DNA of 64,000 bases, taken from the NCBI RefSeq assembly GCF_900106055.1, contig NZ_LT629792.1, positions 992,001 through 1,056,000 on the forward strand, given 5' to 3'. A program made the translations under genes and the position numbers. A model generated the notes under the pieces. That model saw only the letters and a list, made by a program, of their open reading frames with translations, was not told the origin of the DNA and made no database searches. Positions within the stretch are counted from its first letter, which is position 1; each line of letters begins with the position of its first letter. Shown piece by piece: positions 55,467 through 64,000 of the stretch. Source of the stretch: Schaalia radingae. GTDB taxonomy: Bacteria; Actinomycetota; Actinomycetes; Actinomycetales; Actinomycetaceae.

Positions 55467-56816
55467 ATGCGACAGCCTGAAGAGCTCGAACCGGTTGCTG
55501 GAGGGTGGAATACGTGGAGACAGTATCCCTCCCTCCAGCAACCGCACTATCCAGATGAACACGCGCTGCGCGCGGTGACCGCTGAACTGCGCAGTCGCCC
55601 GCCCCTCGTCTTTGCTGGCGAGGTGGATGACCTGCGTGACGAACTGGCCGCTGCCGGACGCGGCGAAGCTTTTGTGCTCACTGGTGGTGACTGCGCGGAA
55701 ACCTTCGCAGAATCCACTGCTGATCACCTTCGCCTCAAGATCCAGACGATCCTGCAGATGGCCGTTGTCCTGACGTATGGAGCCTCGCTGCCGGTCATTA
55801 AAATTGGCCGTATCGCAGGGCAGTACGCCAAGCCTCGTTCATCGGATATCGAAAAACGCGGTGACGTGACCCTGCCGTCGTATCGCGGCGATGCGGTGAA
55901 CTCGTTTGAATTCACCGAGGAGGCGCGCACACCCGACCCCGGTCGACTGCTGGGCACCTACCAGCATGCTGCCGCCACGTTCAACCTGATTCGCGCCTTC
56001 ACGAAAGGTGGCTACGCTGATCTGCGCTTGGTCCACCACTGGAACCGCGGCTTCACGTCCAACCCGGCGTATGCGCGCTACGAATCTCTGGCCTCGGAGA
56101 TCCATCGCGCCGTGAAGTTCATGGAGGCAGCCGGAGCTGACTTCGAGTCGCTGCGACAGGTCGACCTGTTCTCCTCCCACGAAGCGTTGCTGCTCGAATA
56201 TGAAGCAGCGATGACGCGCGTAGATTCACGAACCGGCGACCTGTACGACACGTCCGGCCACTTCCTGTGGGTGGGGGAGCGCACGCGAGACCCGCAAGGC
56301 GCGCACGTGGAGCTGCTCTCACATGTGCGCAATCCTCTGGGGGTGAAGCTGGGGCCGACTACAACCCCTGAAGAGGCCATTGCACTGATCGACCGCCTCA
56401 ATCCTGACGGCGAACCTGGACGATTGACGTTCATCGCCCGCATGGGGTCGAAACATATTCGCGATGCGCTTCCACCTCTTGTGGAAGCGGTGAAAGCTGA
56501 TGGCCGTCCGGTGATCTGGACAACCGACCCGATGCACGGTAACACGATCACGTCCTCAACAGGCCTGAAGACCCGCCAGTTCGAAACGATCATGGACGAG
56601 GTACGCGGGTTCTTCGAGGTTCACGACGCCGCCGGAACAGTTCCCGGCGGCATCCATGTGGAGCTCACCGGTGATGACGTCACTGAAATTATCGGCGGCT
56701 CCGAGCATCTGGATGAACAGTCCCTCAAGGACCGCTACGAAACCCTGGTTGATCCGCGCCTCAACCACCAGCAATCGCTGGAAATGGCGTTCCAGGTGGC
56801 TGAACTGCTGCGCTAG
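55467..56816 (+). CDS. aroG: Class II 3-deoxy-7-phosphoheptulonate synthase
   Basis: 449 residues, starting 2 nt after pfp. Class II (plant/mycobacterial) signature: LTGGDCAETFAEST, KIGRIAGQYAKPRS, VHHWNRGF, GERTRDPQGAHVE, PVIWTTDPMHGNT. First step of the shikimate pathway. Directly preceded by pfp and followed by the converging kinase with a 4-nt overlap. Confidence 0.95.
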   Translation: MRQPEELEPVAGGWNTWRQYPSLQQPHYPDEHALRAVTAELRSRPPLVFAGEVDDLRDELAAAGRGEAFVLTGGDCAETFAESTADHLRLKIQTILQMAVVLTYGASLPVIKIGRIAGQYAKPRSSDIEKRGDVTLPSYRGDAVNSFEFTEEARTPDPGRLLGTYQHAAATFNLIRAFTKGGYADLRLVHHWNRGFTSNPAYARYESLASEIHRAVKFMEAAGADFESLRQVDLFSSHEALLLEYEAAMTRVDSRTGDLYDTSGHFLWVGERTRDPQGAHVELLSHVRNPLGVKLGPTTTPEEAIALIDRLNPDGEPGRLTFIARMGSKHIRDALPPLVEAVKADGRPVIWTTDPMHGNTITSSTGLKTRQFETIMDEVRGFFEVHDAAGTVPGGIHVELTGDDVTEIIGGSEHLDEQSLKDRYETLVDPRLNHQQSLEMAFQVAELLR

Positions 56817-58789
56817 ACAACGGTGATCGTGACAGTCGATCCCTTCGGGATCATCTGTCCGCTCCCGGGGTCGGTGGAGCGCACGGTGCCGAAAATGCCG
56901 CCGAGGATCTTGTTGACCTCCACTTTGAACCCGGCATCGCGCAGCGTCTTTTCAGCCTGATCGAGCTGCTTGCCCACCAGGTCGGGAACCTCGACCAGTT
57001 CGGGACCTTCCGAGACAACAAATGACAGCGTGTCACCGCGCAGCAATGTCGATCCGGCCTCAGCTGACTGAGAAATGATCTGGCCTTCGGGCACGGCGTC
57101 CGAATGTTGCGATGTGGATTCAGCAGCCAGGCCCGCTTCTTCAACGGCAGCGCGCGCCTCCTCGCCAGTCATTCCCGCTAGGTCTGGAACCGTGATCGGC
57201 TCACGACCTTTCGACACGACGAAATCAACCGCCGTGTCGTGGCGCACCTGTGCGGCAGCCTCCTCTGATTGTGAGATCACCTGTCCCTTGGCAACGGAAT
57301 CTGAGTATTCCTCGCTCACTGTCCCTGCGGCCAATCCGGCGTTGGTCAGTGCCCCACGAGCCTGGTCCGCACTCAGGCCTACCAGTTGCGGCACAGCGCG
57401 TATATCCACACCTTTGGAAACGACGAGGGAGACCTCGCCGTCCTTATGGATCTGCGACCCGCTGGCCGGATCGGATCGAATGATCAACCCGTTCTTGACG
57501 TCATCTGAAAATTCTTCATTGAGCGTGGACGATAATCCCAGAGCTTCGAGTTCTGACTGAACGGCTTTGACGGCGCGGCCGTCAGTTTGCGGCATCGTCA
57601 GATAGGATCCTGGCCCGTACTGGCTCCACCACCACCAGCCGCCGCCCGATCCGACGATCAGCAGCACGGCCAGCAGAGCGATGACGGTTTTCAAACGCGA
57701 ACGCGACTTCTTGTGTGGCCGGTCGGTACGCGGCAGCGATCCCGATGCTTTGACGACGGTTTGTGACGAGGGCGTGAGGACGCCGCCAGGTAGCGCTGTC
57801 GTGACCGCGTGGAACTCGATGGGTGCCGTGGGCTGGCCGGACTGCACCGGCTGGACATCGGCGCGACGCTCGGCAAGATCGGACGGCAGGGAGGCGCGCA
57901 CCCGTGCCACCAGTTCCAGTGCGTCGCGCGCATCCCGGGGACGTTCTGCCGGGTCGCGGGCAGCGAGCGTGGCGACCAGTTCATCGATCTCGGTAGGAAG
58001 CCACGAACACTCTTCAGATGGGGAGGGAACATCCTCGTTGACATGGGAGTACGCCATTTTCATGGCGGGCGCGCCATCCCAGGGCACGTGGCCCACGACC
58101 ATCTCGTAGAGCATCATGCCAACGGAGTAGATGTCGGTGCGCGCATCGGTGTGACCGGTGGTTGCAATTTCAGGAGCCATGTAGGCGACGGTGCCGAGCA
58201 TGGAACCAGTGGTGGACATCGATACTTCGGATGCCGCACGTGCCAGGCCGAAGTCTGTGACGCGCACGTGCGAGTCCTCAGAGATGAGGACGTTTTCCGG
58301 TTTCATGTCGCGGTGGACAACGCCGACACGATGCGCGGCGTGCAGAGCATCAAGGATTTCCTGCGTGTAGCGCAGTGCCTGCGAGAGAGTGAAGGCGCCC
58401 TGCGAGTTGAGCAGCGTGCGTAGATTCGGACCGCTCACGAGTTCCATGACGAGGAATCCCTGCCCGTGCACGATGCCCTGGTCAAAAACGGAGACAACGC
58501 CGGGATGAATGATGCGTGCAGCGGCGCGGGCTTCGCGTCTGAAGCGGGCGACGAAGTCGGCGGACTCTGCCAGGTGCGGATGCATGACTTTCAGGGCGAT
58601 GGGCCGGTCCAGTCGCTCATCGTGCGCGATGTAAACAGTTGCCATCCCGCCGCGCGCAAGTTTGCGGTCGATGCGGTAGCGCTGGTCGACGAGCATCCCG
58701 ATGAGCGGGTCAGTCACTGTTTCGTGGGTATCAGAAGATGGCGCGTCAGGTTCTGACGACGCTTTCTCATCTGTGTTTCTGGTACTCAC
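56813..58789 (-). CDS. pknL: Ser/Thr protein kinase with four PASTA domains (PknL type)
   Basis: 658 residues. Kinase domain at about 35-300: ARGGMATVYIAHDERL, HRDMKPENVLI, VTDFGLARA, GTVAYMAPE. One membrane helix near 380 (VIALLAVLLIVGSGGGWWWW) and four extracellular PASTA repeats to the C-terminus. Senses cell-wall precursors and phosphorylates division or envelope proteins. Synteny with DAHP synthase, the Rv2175c-type gene and a polyprenyl synthetase matches the mycobacterial pknL locus. Confidence 0.92.
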   Translation of the reverse strand: MSTRNTDEKASSEPDAPSSDTHETVTDPLIGMLVDQRYRIDRKLARGGMATVYIAHDERLDRPIALKVMHPHLAESADFVARFRREARAAARIIHPGVVSVFDQGIVHGQGFLVMELVSGPNLRTLLNSQGAFTLSQALRYTQEILDALHAAHRVGVVHRDMKPENVLISEDSHVRVTDFGLARAASEVSMSTTGSMLGTVAYMAPEIATTGHTDARTDIYSVGMMLYEMVVGHVPWDGAPAMKMAYSHVNEDVPSPSEECSWLPTEIDELVATLAARDPAERPRDARDALELVARVRASLPSDLAERRADVQPVQSGQPTAPIEFHAVTTALPGGVLTPSSQTVVKASGSLPRTDRPHKKSRSRLKTVIALLAVLLIVGSGGGWWWWSQYGPGSYLTMPQTDGRAVKAVQSELEALGLSSTLNEEFSDDVKNGLIIRSDPASGSQIHKDGEVSLVVSKGVDIRAVPQLVGLSADQARGALTNAGLAAGTVSEEYSDSVAKGQVISQSEEAAAQVRHDTAVDFVVSKGREPITVPDLAGMTGEEARAAVEEAGLAAESTSQHSDAVPEGQIISQSAEAGSTLLRGDTLSFVVSEGPELVEVPDLVGKQLDQAEKTLRDAGFKVEVNKILGGIFGTVRSTDPGSGQMIPKGSTVTITVV

Positions 58790-58882
58790 GTCTTGGATTG
58801 TACGGGATGCCGGCTACATACGACTGCGGCGCGCCCGATGAGACGCCGCCCAAAGGCCGCACGATCATCTAGGCTAGCGACC

Positions 58883-59233
58883 ATGAACGAGCCTACTGAC
58901 CTCATCAGCGTGGACGATGCTGCACAACTGCTGGGTATTGAACCGCGCCGAATCAAGCAACTGGTGCGTGACCGCATCCTGTTCACGGTGCCCGGAGAAG
59001 ACGGCAAACCTGCCATTCCGCGCGAGATCATCGTCAAGTCCGAAGGCAAGTGGGAGCCGCTGGACACGCTGCCCGGTACGCTGACCGTGCTGGCTGATGG
59101 CGGCTTCAGCCCCCGGGAAGCTGTGGCCTGGCTGTATACGCCCGAAGCTGAGCTGGGTCAGACCCCGATGCAGGCCCTCCTCGAGGGGCGTCAGCACAGG
59201 GTGAACGCCATCGCCTCTATGCTCGCCTGGTAG
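58883..59233 (+). CDS. Rv2175c-type DNA-binding protein
   Basis: 116 residues from the ATG at 58883; TAGGCT eight nt upstream suggests a leaderless transcript. An excisionase-like winged helix (LISVDDAAQLLGIEPRRIKQ) and the C-terminal domain with FSPREAVAWLYTPEAELGQTP match this actinobacterial family, which is a substrate of PknL in mycobacteria. Divergent from pknL. Overlaps the converging polyprenyl synthetase by 17 nt. Confidence 0.9.
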   Translation: MNEPTDLISVDDAAQLLGIEPRRIKQLVRDRILFTVPGEDGKPAIPREIIVKSEGKWEPLDTLPGTLTVLADGGFSPREAVAWLYTPEAELGQTPMQALLEGRQHRVNAIASMLAW

Positions 59234-60257
59234 TCAGCATCGGCTCCATTTCGCTCAGCAGCGTGCGTGAATGCTCGTCAAGTGTGGCCAGTGCATCGCG
59301 CCCCTGCTGCGTCACTGTGCCAATGAGCTGTTCGTGGGGATGACGCCCGACCTGCTCGATAATGCCTTGCAGCTCGACTACGCCGTCGGGGCTGCCAATC
59401 AGTGTGGCGATCGCATGGCGCTGCTCGGCTGATGCGTGCTCCCATGTCAAAGCCAGCAGTGCCGTTCGTTTACCTTCGATCAGGTCTCCGCCTGCCGGTT
59501 TTCCGGTGGTCTGGGGGTCACCGAACACTCCGAGCTCATCGTCGCGCAGTTGGAACGCAATGCCCCACGGTTCGATGACGCGCTGCACTGTCTCGACCAT
59601 GTCTGCCCGGCCGCCGACAAGCAATCCGAGGACCGTGGGGTGCACAACCGAGTAGCGCGCTGACTTGCGGCGGATAACTTCCATGATGACGTCCAGGTCG
59701 AAATGGTCCAGTGCCGGCTGCTCGTTGACAATATCGAGGTACTGGCCGAGGGCGACTTCAGCATGCATGAGAGTGAGCTGGCGTAACACGGCTGGATTCG
59801 CAACTCGTGTCGCCGTAAAGTCAGCGGCCGAGAGCAGGAAATCGCCCACCAGAAGTGCGCCGGCTGTTCCAAATTCGCCGGCATCCCCGGTCCACCCCTG
59901 GTCTCGATGCATCTGCGCGAAAACAACGTGAGCGGTGGGGCGCCCTCGTCGAGTCTGCGCATGGTCGATCAGATCGTCGTGAGCCAGTGCGGACGCTTGG
60001 TAGAGCTCGGCGGCACCTGCCAGGCGCGCAATCGAATCATCACAGTCACCCCACGCGCGACCAGTGGCGAGCGCATACCCCAACATGACCCACAGGCCAC
60101 GCAAACGCTTCCCACCTGCGATGGCGTCACGTGCGGCAGTAACGAGGGCGTCAGCCGGCTCCTGGGTGGGGCCGAGGGTGTTGATCAGGTCGGTGAGCGC
60201 GGCTTGGGTGTGGTCTCCAATGCGCTCCACCATGTCGCCTACTGTGAGATTCTCCAT
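59217..60257 (-). CDS. Polyprenyl diphosphate synthase (IdsA-like)
   Basis: 346 residues. First Asp-rich motif in HDDLIDHAQTRRG; the second is LRDDELGVFGD; KRLRGLWVMLGYAL and GKRTALL bind diphosphate. Condenses isopentenyl-PP into geranylgeranyl- or longer prenyl diphosphates. The first DDxxD motif is complete; the second is shortened to DDELGV. Confidence 0.92.
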   Translation of the reverse strand: MENLTVGDMVERIGDHTQAALTDLINTLGPTQEPADALVTAARDAIAGGKRLRGLWVMLGYALATGRAWGDCDDSIARLAGAAELYQASALAHDDLIDHAQTRRGRPTAHVVFAQMHRDQGWTGDAGEFGTAGALLVGDFLLSAADFTATRVANPAVLRQLTLMHAEVALGQYLDIVNEQPALDHFDLDVIMEVIRRKSARYSVVHPTVLGLLVGGRADMVETVQRVIEPWGIAFQLRDDELGVFGDPQTTGKPAGGDLIEGKRTALLALTWEHASAEQRHAIATLIGSPDGVVELQGIIEQVGRHPHEQLIGTVTQQGRDALATLDEHSRTLLSEMEPMLTTRRA

Positions 60258-60324
60258 GCGCCAAGCGTATCGAATGAAGTGCTTCTAAGATACAAACATC
60301 CGCTGGAACAAAGGATTGACCGAT

Positions 60325-60711
60325 ATGGCAATTGTGTTGAGCTATCACGGTAACCGTGAATCGGAAGCAGCTTTGCAGGAAGCGTTGAGGCTCGCTGATG
60401 TCAGGCGTACATCTGTGGTCGTGGTGTTGGCACGTCGAGAAAGTGAAGATGACGCCCGCACCGCTGAAGATGCCGAGGAGCTGTTGTGGTCGCATCTGCG
60501 CCATGCCGACATTCCCTTTGAAATCCGCCACACGCAGCATGAGCAGGAAGTAGCCGACGCGGTCTTGGATGCGGCAGAGGAAATTTCGGCCGACTTGATT
60601 GTGCTGGGGCTTCGGCCGGGCGGGTCCGGGCGCACCACGGTCGGCCCGAATGCCTCGCGCATCTTGCTGGATGCCCCGTGCCCAGTGGTAACGACCACTA
60701 CACACCGGTGA
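60325..60711 (+). CDS. Universal stress protein (UspA) family
   Basis: 128 residues; AAGGA nine nt before the ATG; TAAGAT at 60286 may be the -10. One Usp domain ending with the nucleotide-binding loop GLRPGGSGRTTVGPNASRIL. Role in stress survival is known for the family only. Confidence 0.85.
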   Translation: MAIVLSYHGNRESEAALQEALRLADVRRTSVVVVLARRESEDDARTAEDAEELLWSHLRHADIPFEIRHTQHEQEVADAVLDAAEEISADLIVLGLRPGGSGRTTVGPNASRILLDAPCPVVTTTTHR

Positions 60712-60747
60712 TTATTGTTTCCAACGGGCGTTTTGTCGGGGACGGAT

Positions 60748-60753
60748 TATAAT
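60748..60753 (+). promoter_or_regulatory. TATAAT -10 box upstream of rpoD
   Basis: A consensus -10 hexamer 55 nt before the rpoD GTG; no convincing -35 is seen at 17 nt. Confidence 0.55.
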
Positions 60754-60807
60754 GGTTCAGGTTCTTTCACACCAGTGTATGAAGCAGATCTGAGGAAGGG
60801 AATCAGC

Positions 60808-62298
60808 GTGAGCGCAACCCGCCCCAAGAAGGTAACGGCCGAAACGGCCGCGTCAAGCGACTCGAAGAAGGCCGCGCCTCAGTCGAAGTCGACCGCAAAG
60901 AAAAAAAAGAGCACAACTGCCAAAAAGACGACAACTGCTAAGAAGTCAGCGACCGCTAAAAAGCCCGCGACTGCGAAGAAGACGACTAAGAAGCCCGCGA
61001 CTGCGAAGAAGACGACGACCCGTAAGAGTGTTGCCAGGAAGTCCACAACGTCGAAGCGCACCGCCATTAAGAAGACCAATGAGAAGCCCAGGAAATCGGT
61101 TCAGGCGCACGACGAAGAAGAAGAGATGCCTGAAGATGACGACATTGATGACTCGAACATTGATCTGAGCAACGAGGAAGAAATCGACGTCGATGAGGCG
61201 GATGATGATTCGGACGATTCATCCGAATCGGACAATGAGCCTGAAGACGAGGACGAGGACGACGCGAAAGGGGCTGCCGCGGATCTGCGGGAGCGCACCT
61301 CTCAGGGCATCCATACGCGCGGCGGGTTTGTCGTATCCGACTCTGATGAGACCGATGAGCCTGTCCAGAAAGTTACCGTGGCAGGCGCTACTGCCGATCC
61401 GGTCAAGGACTACCTCAAGCAGATCGGTAAAGTCTCCCTGCTGAACGCGGAGCAGGAGGTGGACCTGGCACGGCGCATTGAAGCCGGCCTGTACGCCGAA
61501 TACAAGCTCAAGAACGAGTCGGACACGATGACGTCGAAGGCGCGTCGTGAGCTCCACTTCATTGCACAGGACGGCCAGAACGCCAAGAACCACCTGCTGG
61601 AAGCTAATTTGCGTCTGGTGGTCTCACTGGCCAAACGATACACGGGCCGTGGGATGCAGTTCCTAGATCTGATCCAGGAAGGAAACCTCGGTCTGATCCG
61701 TGCGGTCGAGAAGTTCGATTACACGAAGGGCTATAAGTTCTCCACGTATGCCACGTGGTGGATCCGTCAGGCTATCACCCGAGCGATGGCTGACCAGGCG
61801 CGCACGATCCGCATCCCGGTTCACATGGTGGAAGTCATCAACAAGCTGGCCCGCGTCCAGCGTCAGATGCTGCAGGATCTGGGCCGCGAACCTACCCCGG
61901 AAGAATTGGCCAAAGAGCTGGATATGACGCCGGAGAAGGTTGTCGAGGTTCAGAAGTACGGTCGTGAGCCGATTTCACTGCACACACCTCTGGGTGAAGA
62001 TGGCGACTCAGAATTCGGAGACCTCATTGAAGACTCCGAAGCGGTCGTTCCAGCCGATGCCGTTTCCTTCACGCTGCTGCAGGAACAGCTCCACCGCGTC
62101 CTCGATACGTTGTCGGAGCGTGAAGCTGGCGTCGTGTCGATGCGCTTCGGACTGGGTGACGGCCAGCCGAAGACTCTGGACGAAATCGGTAAGGTGTACG
62201 GCGTGACGCGTGAACGTATCCGTCAGATCGAATCCAAGACGATGTCCAAGCTGCGTCACCCGTCACGGTCGCAGGTTCTGCGCGATTATTTGGACTGA
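60808..62298 (+). CDS. rpoD: Principal RNA polymerase sigma factor
   Basis: 496 residues from the GTG at 60808, after GAGGAAGGGA. The N-terminus is a long Lys/Ala/Thr region (about residues 10-95, histone-H1-like) followed by an acidic Asp/Glu stretch. Then region 1.2 ([17 protein letters not shown]), region 2 ([34 protein letters not shown]), region 3, and region 4 with the HTH ([20 protein letters not shown]). Vegetative sigma (SigA/HrdB). Confidence 0.97.
   Translation: MSATRPKKVTAETAASSDSKKAAPQSKSTAKKKKSTTAKKTTTAKKSATAKKPATAKKTTKKPATAKKTTTRKSVARKSTTSKRTAIKKTNEKPRKSVQAHDEEEEMPEDDDIDDSNIDLSNEEEIDVDEADDDSDDSSESDNEPEDEDEDDAKGAAADLRERTSQGIHTRGGFVVSDSDETDEPVQKVTVAGATADPVKDYLKQIGKVSLLNAEQEVDLARRIEAGLYAEYKLKNESDTMTSKARRELHFIAQDGQNAKNHLLEANLRLVVSLAKRYTGRGMQFLDLIQEGNLGLIRAVEKFDYTKGYKFSTYATWWIRQAITRAMADQARTIRIPVHMVEVINKLARVQRQMLQDLGREPTPEELAKELDMTPEKVVEVQKYGREPISLHTPLGEDGDSEFGDLIEDSEAVVPADAVSFTLLQEQLHRVLDTLSEREAGVVSMRFGLGDGQPKTLDEIGKVYGVTRERIRQIESKTMSKLRHPSRSQVLRDYLD
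60961..61016 (+). repeat. 30-bp tandem repeat in the rpoD N-terminal region
   Basis: The 26-nt unit starting AAGCCCGCGACTGCGAAGAA is at 60961-60986 and again at 60991-61016, period 30 bp, encoding two [10 protein letters not shown] repeats. Copy number could vary between strains. Confidence 0.8.
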
Positions 62299-62504
62299 TC
62301 CATCAGGTGGCGCTCGTCGTCGATGCGCAGTGCGGAATCCCGCAGGGCGTCCATGTGAAGGCGAGCGTGGTGTGCGCAGAACAGGAGTGGCCCTGAGGCC
62401 ATAGTGACGCGCACCCATGCACGGGCGCCGCATGCGTCGCATCGGTCTACTGCGCGCAATGTCGGTTCCGTCGTGTCTGGTCGTGTCAGTGTCGCTGCGT
62501 TCAT
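62286..62504 (-). CDS. DUF7455 small zinc-ribbon-like protein
   Basis: 72 residues from the ATG at 62504 ([10 protein letters not shown]); a longer frame from 62561 is possible. [12 protein letters not shown] and [11 protein letters not shown] provide a Cys/His metal site. This family commonly sits between the principal sigma factor and parE in actinobacteria. Its last 13 nt overlap the rpoD end. Confidence 0.85.
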   Translation of the reverse strand: MNAATLTRPDTTEPTLRAVDRCDACGARAWVRVTMASGPLLFCAHHARLHMDALRDSALRIDDERHLMDQSK

Positions 62505-62612
62505 GGTTCCATCACAGCACACCGGTCGCTCGCCGTGCATCTTCTTTCGCCAGTGGCACAATCTCGGCGGTGCAATCCAGGAGCTTGCGGTGCTGCACCC
62601 TAAAATAGGGTG

Positions 62613-64000
62613 GTGAGTTCAGACGCTTCAACCTATTCCGCACGGCACCTGTCAGTCCTGGAGGGACTGGAAGCTGTGCGCAAACGCCCCGGCATGTATA
62701 TCGGATCCACCGATCACAGGGGGTTGATGCACTGTCTGTGGGAAATCATCGATAACGCAGTCGATGAAGCGCTTGAAGGGTACTGTGACCGCATCGAAGT
62801 GCGCTTGCACCCGGATCATTCCGCATCCGTCCACGACAATGGTCGAGGCGTCCCTGTCGACACGGTTCCGTCAGTTGGCTTGTCCGGCGTGGAAGTGGTG
62901 TACACGAAGCTGCACGCAGGCGGTAAGTTCGGCGGCGGCTCCTACGCCTCGTCCGGCGGTTTGCACGGCGTGGGCGCATCTGTCGTCAACGCCTTATCCG
63001 CACGTATGGATGTGCAGGTCGACCGCTCCTCGAAGACCTATCAGATGTGCTTCAGACGCGGCGAGCCAGGGGAGTTTGATGATTCGCGCCAGCGCACCCC
63101 GAACTCACCGTTCAGCCCCTATACGCAATCCTCGCGCCTGCAAACTGTCGGTAAAGTCAAGCGCGGTGTGACAGGCACGCGCGTGCGTTTCTGGGCAGAT
63201 TTTCAGATCTTTCCTTCCTCTGAAGGCTTTTCGTGGGACAACCTGATTGCCCGCGCACGCCAGACCGCGTTCCTCGTTCCCGGCCTGACGATCGCCTGCT
63301 GGGATGAGCGCACCACTAACGAGGACGGCGAACCGCTGCACGAAGAATTCCGTTTTGACGGCGGCGTCGTTGACTTCGTTGACTGGCTTTCCACCGATGG
63401 GCCTGTCACTGCAACGTGGCATGTCACCGGCGAGGGAACCTATAACGAAACCGTCCAGCAACTCGATCCTGACACCGGACACCTCGCACCTGTCGAAGTG
63501 GAGCGCACCTGCCAGGTGGATTGCGCATTGAGGTGGGGAATTGGCTACGACACTCAGGTGCAGTCTTTCGTCAACATTATTGCCACACCGAAAGGCGGCA
63601 CTCATCTGGCCGGTTTCGACCAGGCACTGTTGAAAGTGATGCGCGCCCACGTTGAGAAGAACGCGCGCCGCCTGAAAGTGACGGCCAAGGACGGTCGCCT
63701 GGAGAAGGACGATGTCATGGCGGGGCTGTCCGCTGTGGTGACTGTGCGATTCCCCGAGCCGCAATTTGAAGGCCAGACCAAGGAAGTTTTGGGTACTCCG
63801 CAGATCCGCACCGTCGTCAACCGCGTGGTGACCGACGCTCTGGAATCCACGTTGAAATCCAGTAAGCGCGACGTGAAGCAACAGGTGCAGGCTCTGGCTG
63901 AGAAAGTCGTGGGTGAGATGAAGGCGCGCGTGTCGGCGCGTGTTCACAAGGAAATTTCGCGGCGCAAGAACGCTCTTGAAACATCGTCCCTGCCTGCCAA
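62613..64000 (+). CDS. parE: DNA topoisomerase IV subunit B (3' end off window)
   Basis: The first 462 residues are visible from the GTG at 62613. TAAAAT at 62601 ends six nt before it, pointing to a leaderless transcript. GHKL ATPase: EIIDNAVDEALEG, DNGRGVPVD, GGKFGGGSYASSGGLHGVGA. The transducer domain follows. Next to rpoD and DUF7455, the usual parE place in actinobacteria, which favours ParE over GyrB. Confidence 0.9.
   Translation, partial: MSSDASTYSARHLSVLEGLEAVRKRPGMYIGSTDHRGLMHCLWEIIDNAVDEALEGYCDRIEVRLHPDHSASVHDNGRGVPVDTVPSVGLSGVEVVYTKLHAGGKFGGGSYASSGGLHGVGASVVNALSARMDVQVDRSSKTYQMCFRRGEPGEFDDSRQRTPNSPFSPYTQSSRLQTVGKVKRGVTGTRVRFWADFQIFPSSEGFSWDNLIARARQTAFLVPGLTIACWDERTTNEDGEPLHEEFRFDGGVVDFVDWLSTDGPVTATWHVTGEGTYNETVQQLDPDTGHLAPVEVERTCQVDCALRWGIGYDTQVQSFVNIIATPKGGTHLAGFDQALLKVMRAHVEKNARRLKVTAKDGRLEKDDVMAGLSAVVTVRFPEPQFEGQTKEVLGTPQIRTVVNRVVTDALESTLKSSKRDVKQQVQALAEKVVGEMKARVSARVHKEISRRKNALETSSLPA

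Noticed and set aside
56851..57560. Apparent DNA repeats in the kinase 3' half
   Set aside because: They are the diverged PASTA domains of one protein, not a separate repeat element.

Overview
The window looks like chromosomal DNA of a high-GC Gram-positive actinobacterium, most likely from the Actinomycetaceae (Actinomyces/Schaalia-like). The support is: an actinobacterial core block (trpD, DEDD/GIY-YIG nuclease, plsC, class II DAHP synthase, pknL-type PASTA kinase, Rv2175c-type DNA-binding protein, polyprenyl synthetase, rpoD, DUF7455, parE), many GTG starts, several apparently leaderless genes, and a PPi-type phosphofructokinase. The family assignment is inference; no rRNA is present to test it.

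Layout. (1) 1-7123, minus strand: Kdp high-affinity K+ uptake operon, read kdpF-A-B-C-D, with kdpD running off the left edge. A second micro-ORF lies upstream of kdpF, and two 18-bp direct repeats upstream of that look like a response-regulator site. (2) 7425-9009: tRNA-Lys(UUU) with a decayed IS481-like element abutting its 3' end, tandem copies of the element's end sequence, and the C-terminal fragment of a truncated gene. (3) 9023-29579: a large inositol-type catabolic island. It has a GntR regulator, iolB, iolD, iolC, iolG, iolE and an iolH-like gene, a class I-like aldolase, four xylose-isomerase-like TIM-barrel proteins, three Gfo/Idh/MocA dehydrogenases, a zinc alcohol dehydrogenase, two tandem LacI regulators, a TSUP membrane protein, and an MFS sugar/inositol transporter that is broken by two frameshifts and a stop. 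(4) 29588-42906: sugar and amino-acid accessory genes: a LacI regulator divergent from a GH116 glycosidase, brnQ, HAD phosphatases, a hydrolase, a GT2, a GH13, an AEC carrier, deoD, and a MetP/MetS-like NSS transporter with its 44-residue subunit. (5) 42868-64000: housekeeping block (SpoU methylase, pyrD, DUF3043, M20 peptidase, glycerate kinase, erpA, FKBP lipoprotein, trpD, nuclease, plsC, pfp, DAHP synthase, pknL, polyprenyl synthetase, usp, rpoD, partial parE).

How it works together. The island encodes oxidation of inositol (IolG), dehydration (IolE), ring opening (IolD), isomerisation (IolB), phosphorylation (IolC) and probably aldol cleavage (the 10064 gene). No malonate-semialdehyde dehydrogenase (iolA) is visible. 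Three shared operator types can be read: TTAACGCGCGTTAA at three promoters (LacI type), one 20-bp palindrome upstream of the 14825 operon, and a recurring AATGT...CAAATG motif upstream of four transcription units. The most notable points are the extra dehydrogenase/TIM-barrel pairs beyond the standard pathway, the loss of the transporter while its operator is intact, and the KdpE-like repeat array. I did not find a CRISPR array, prophage, or clearly new defence system.
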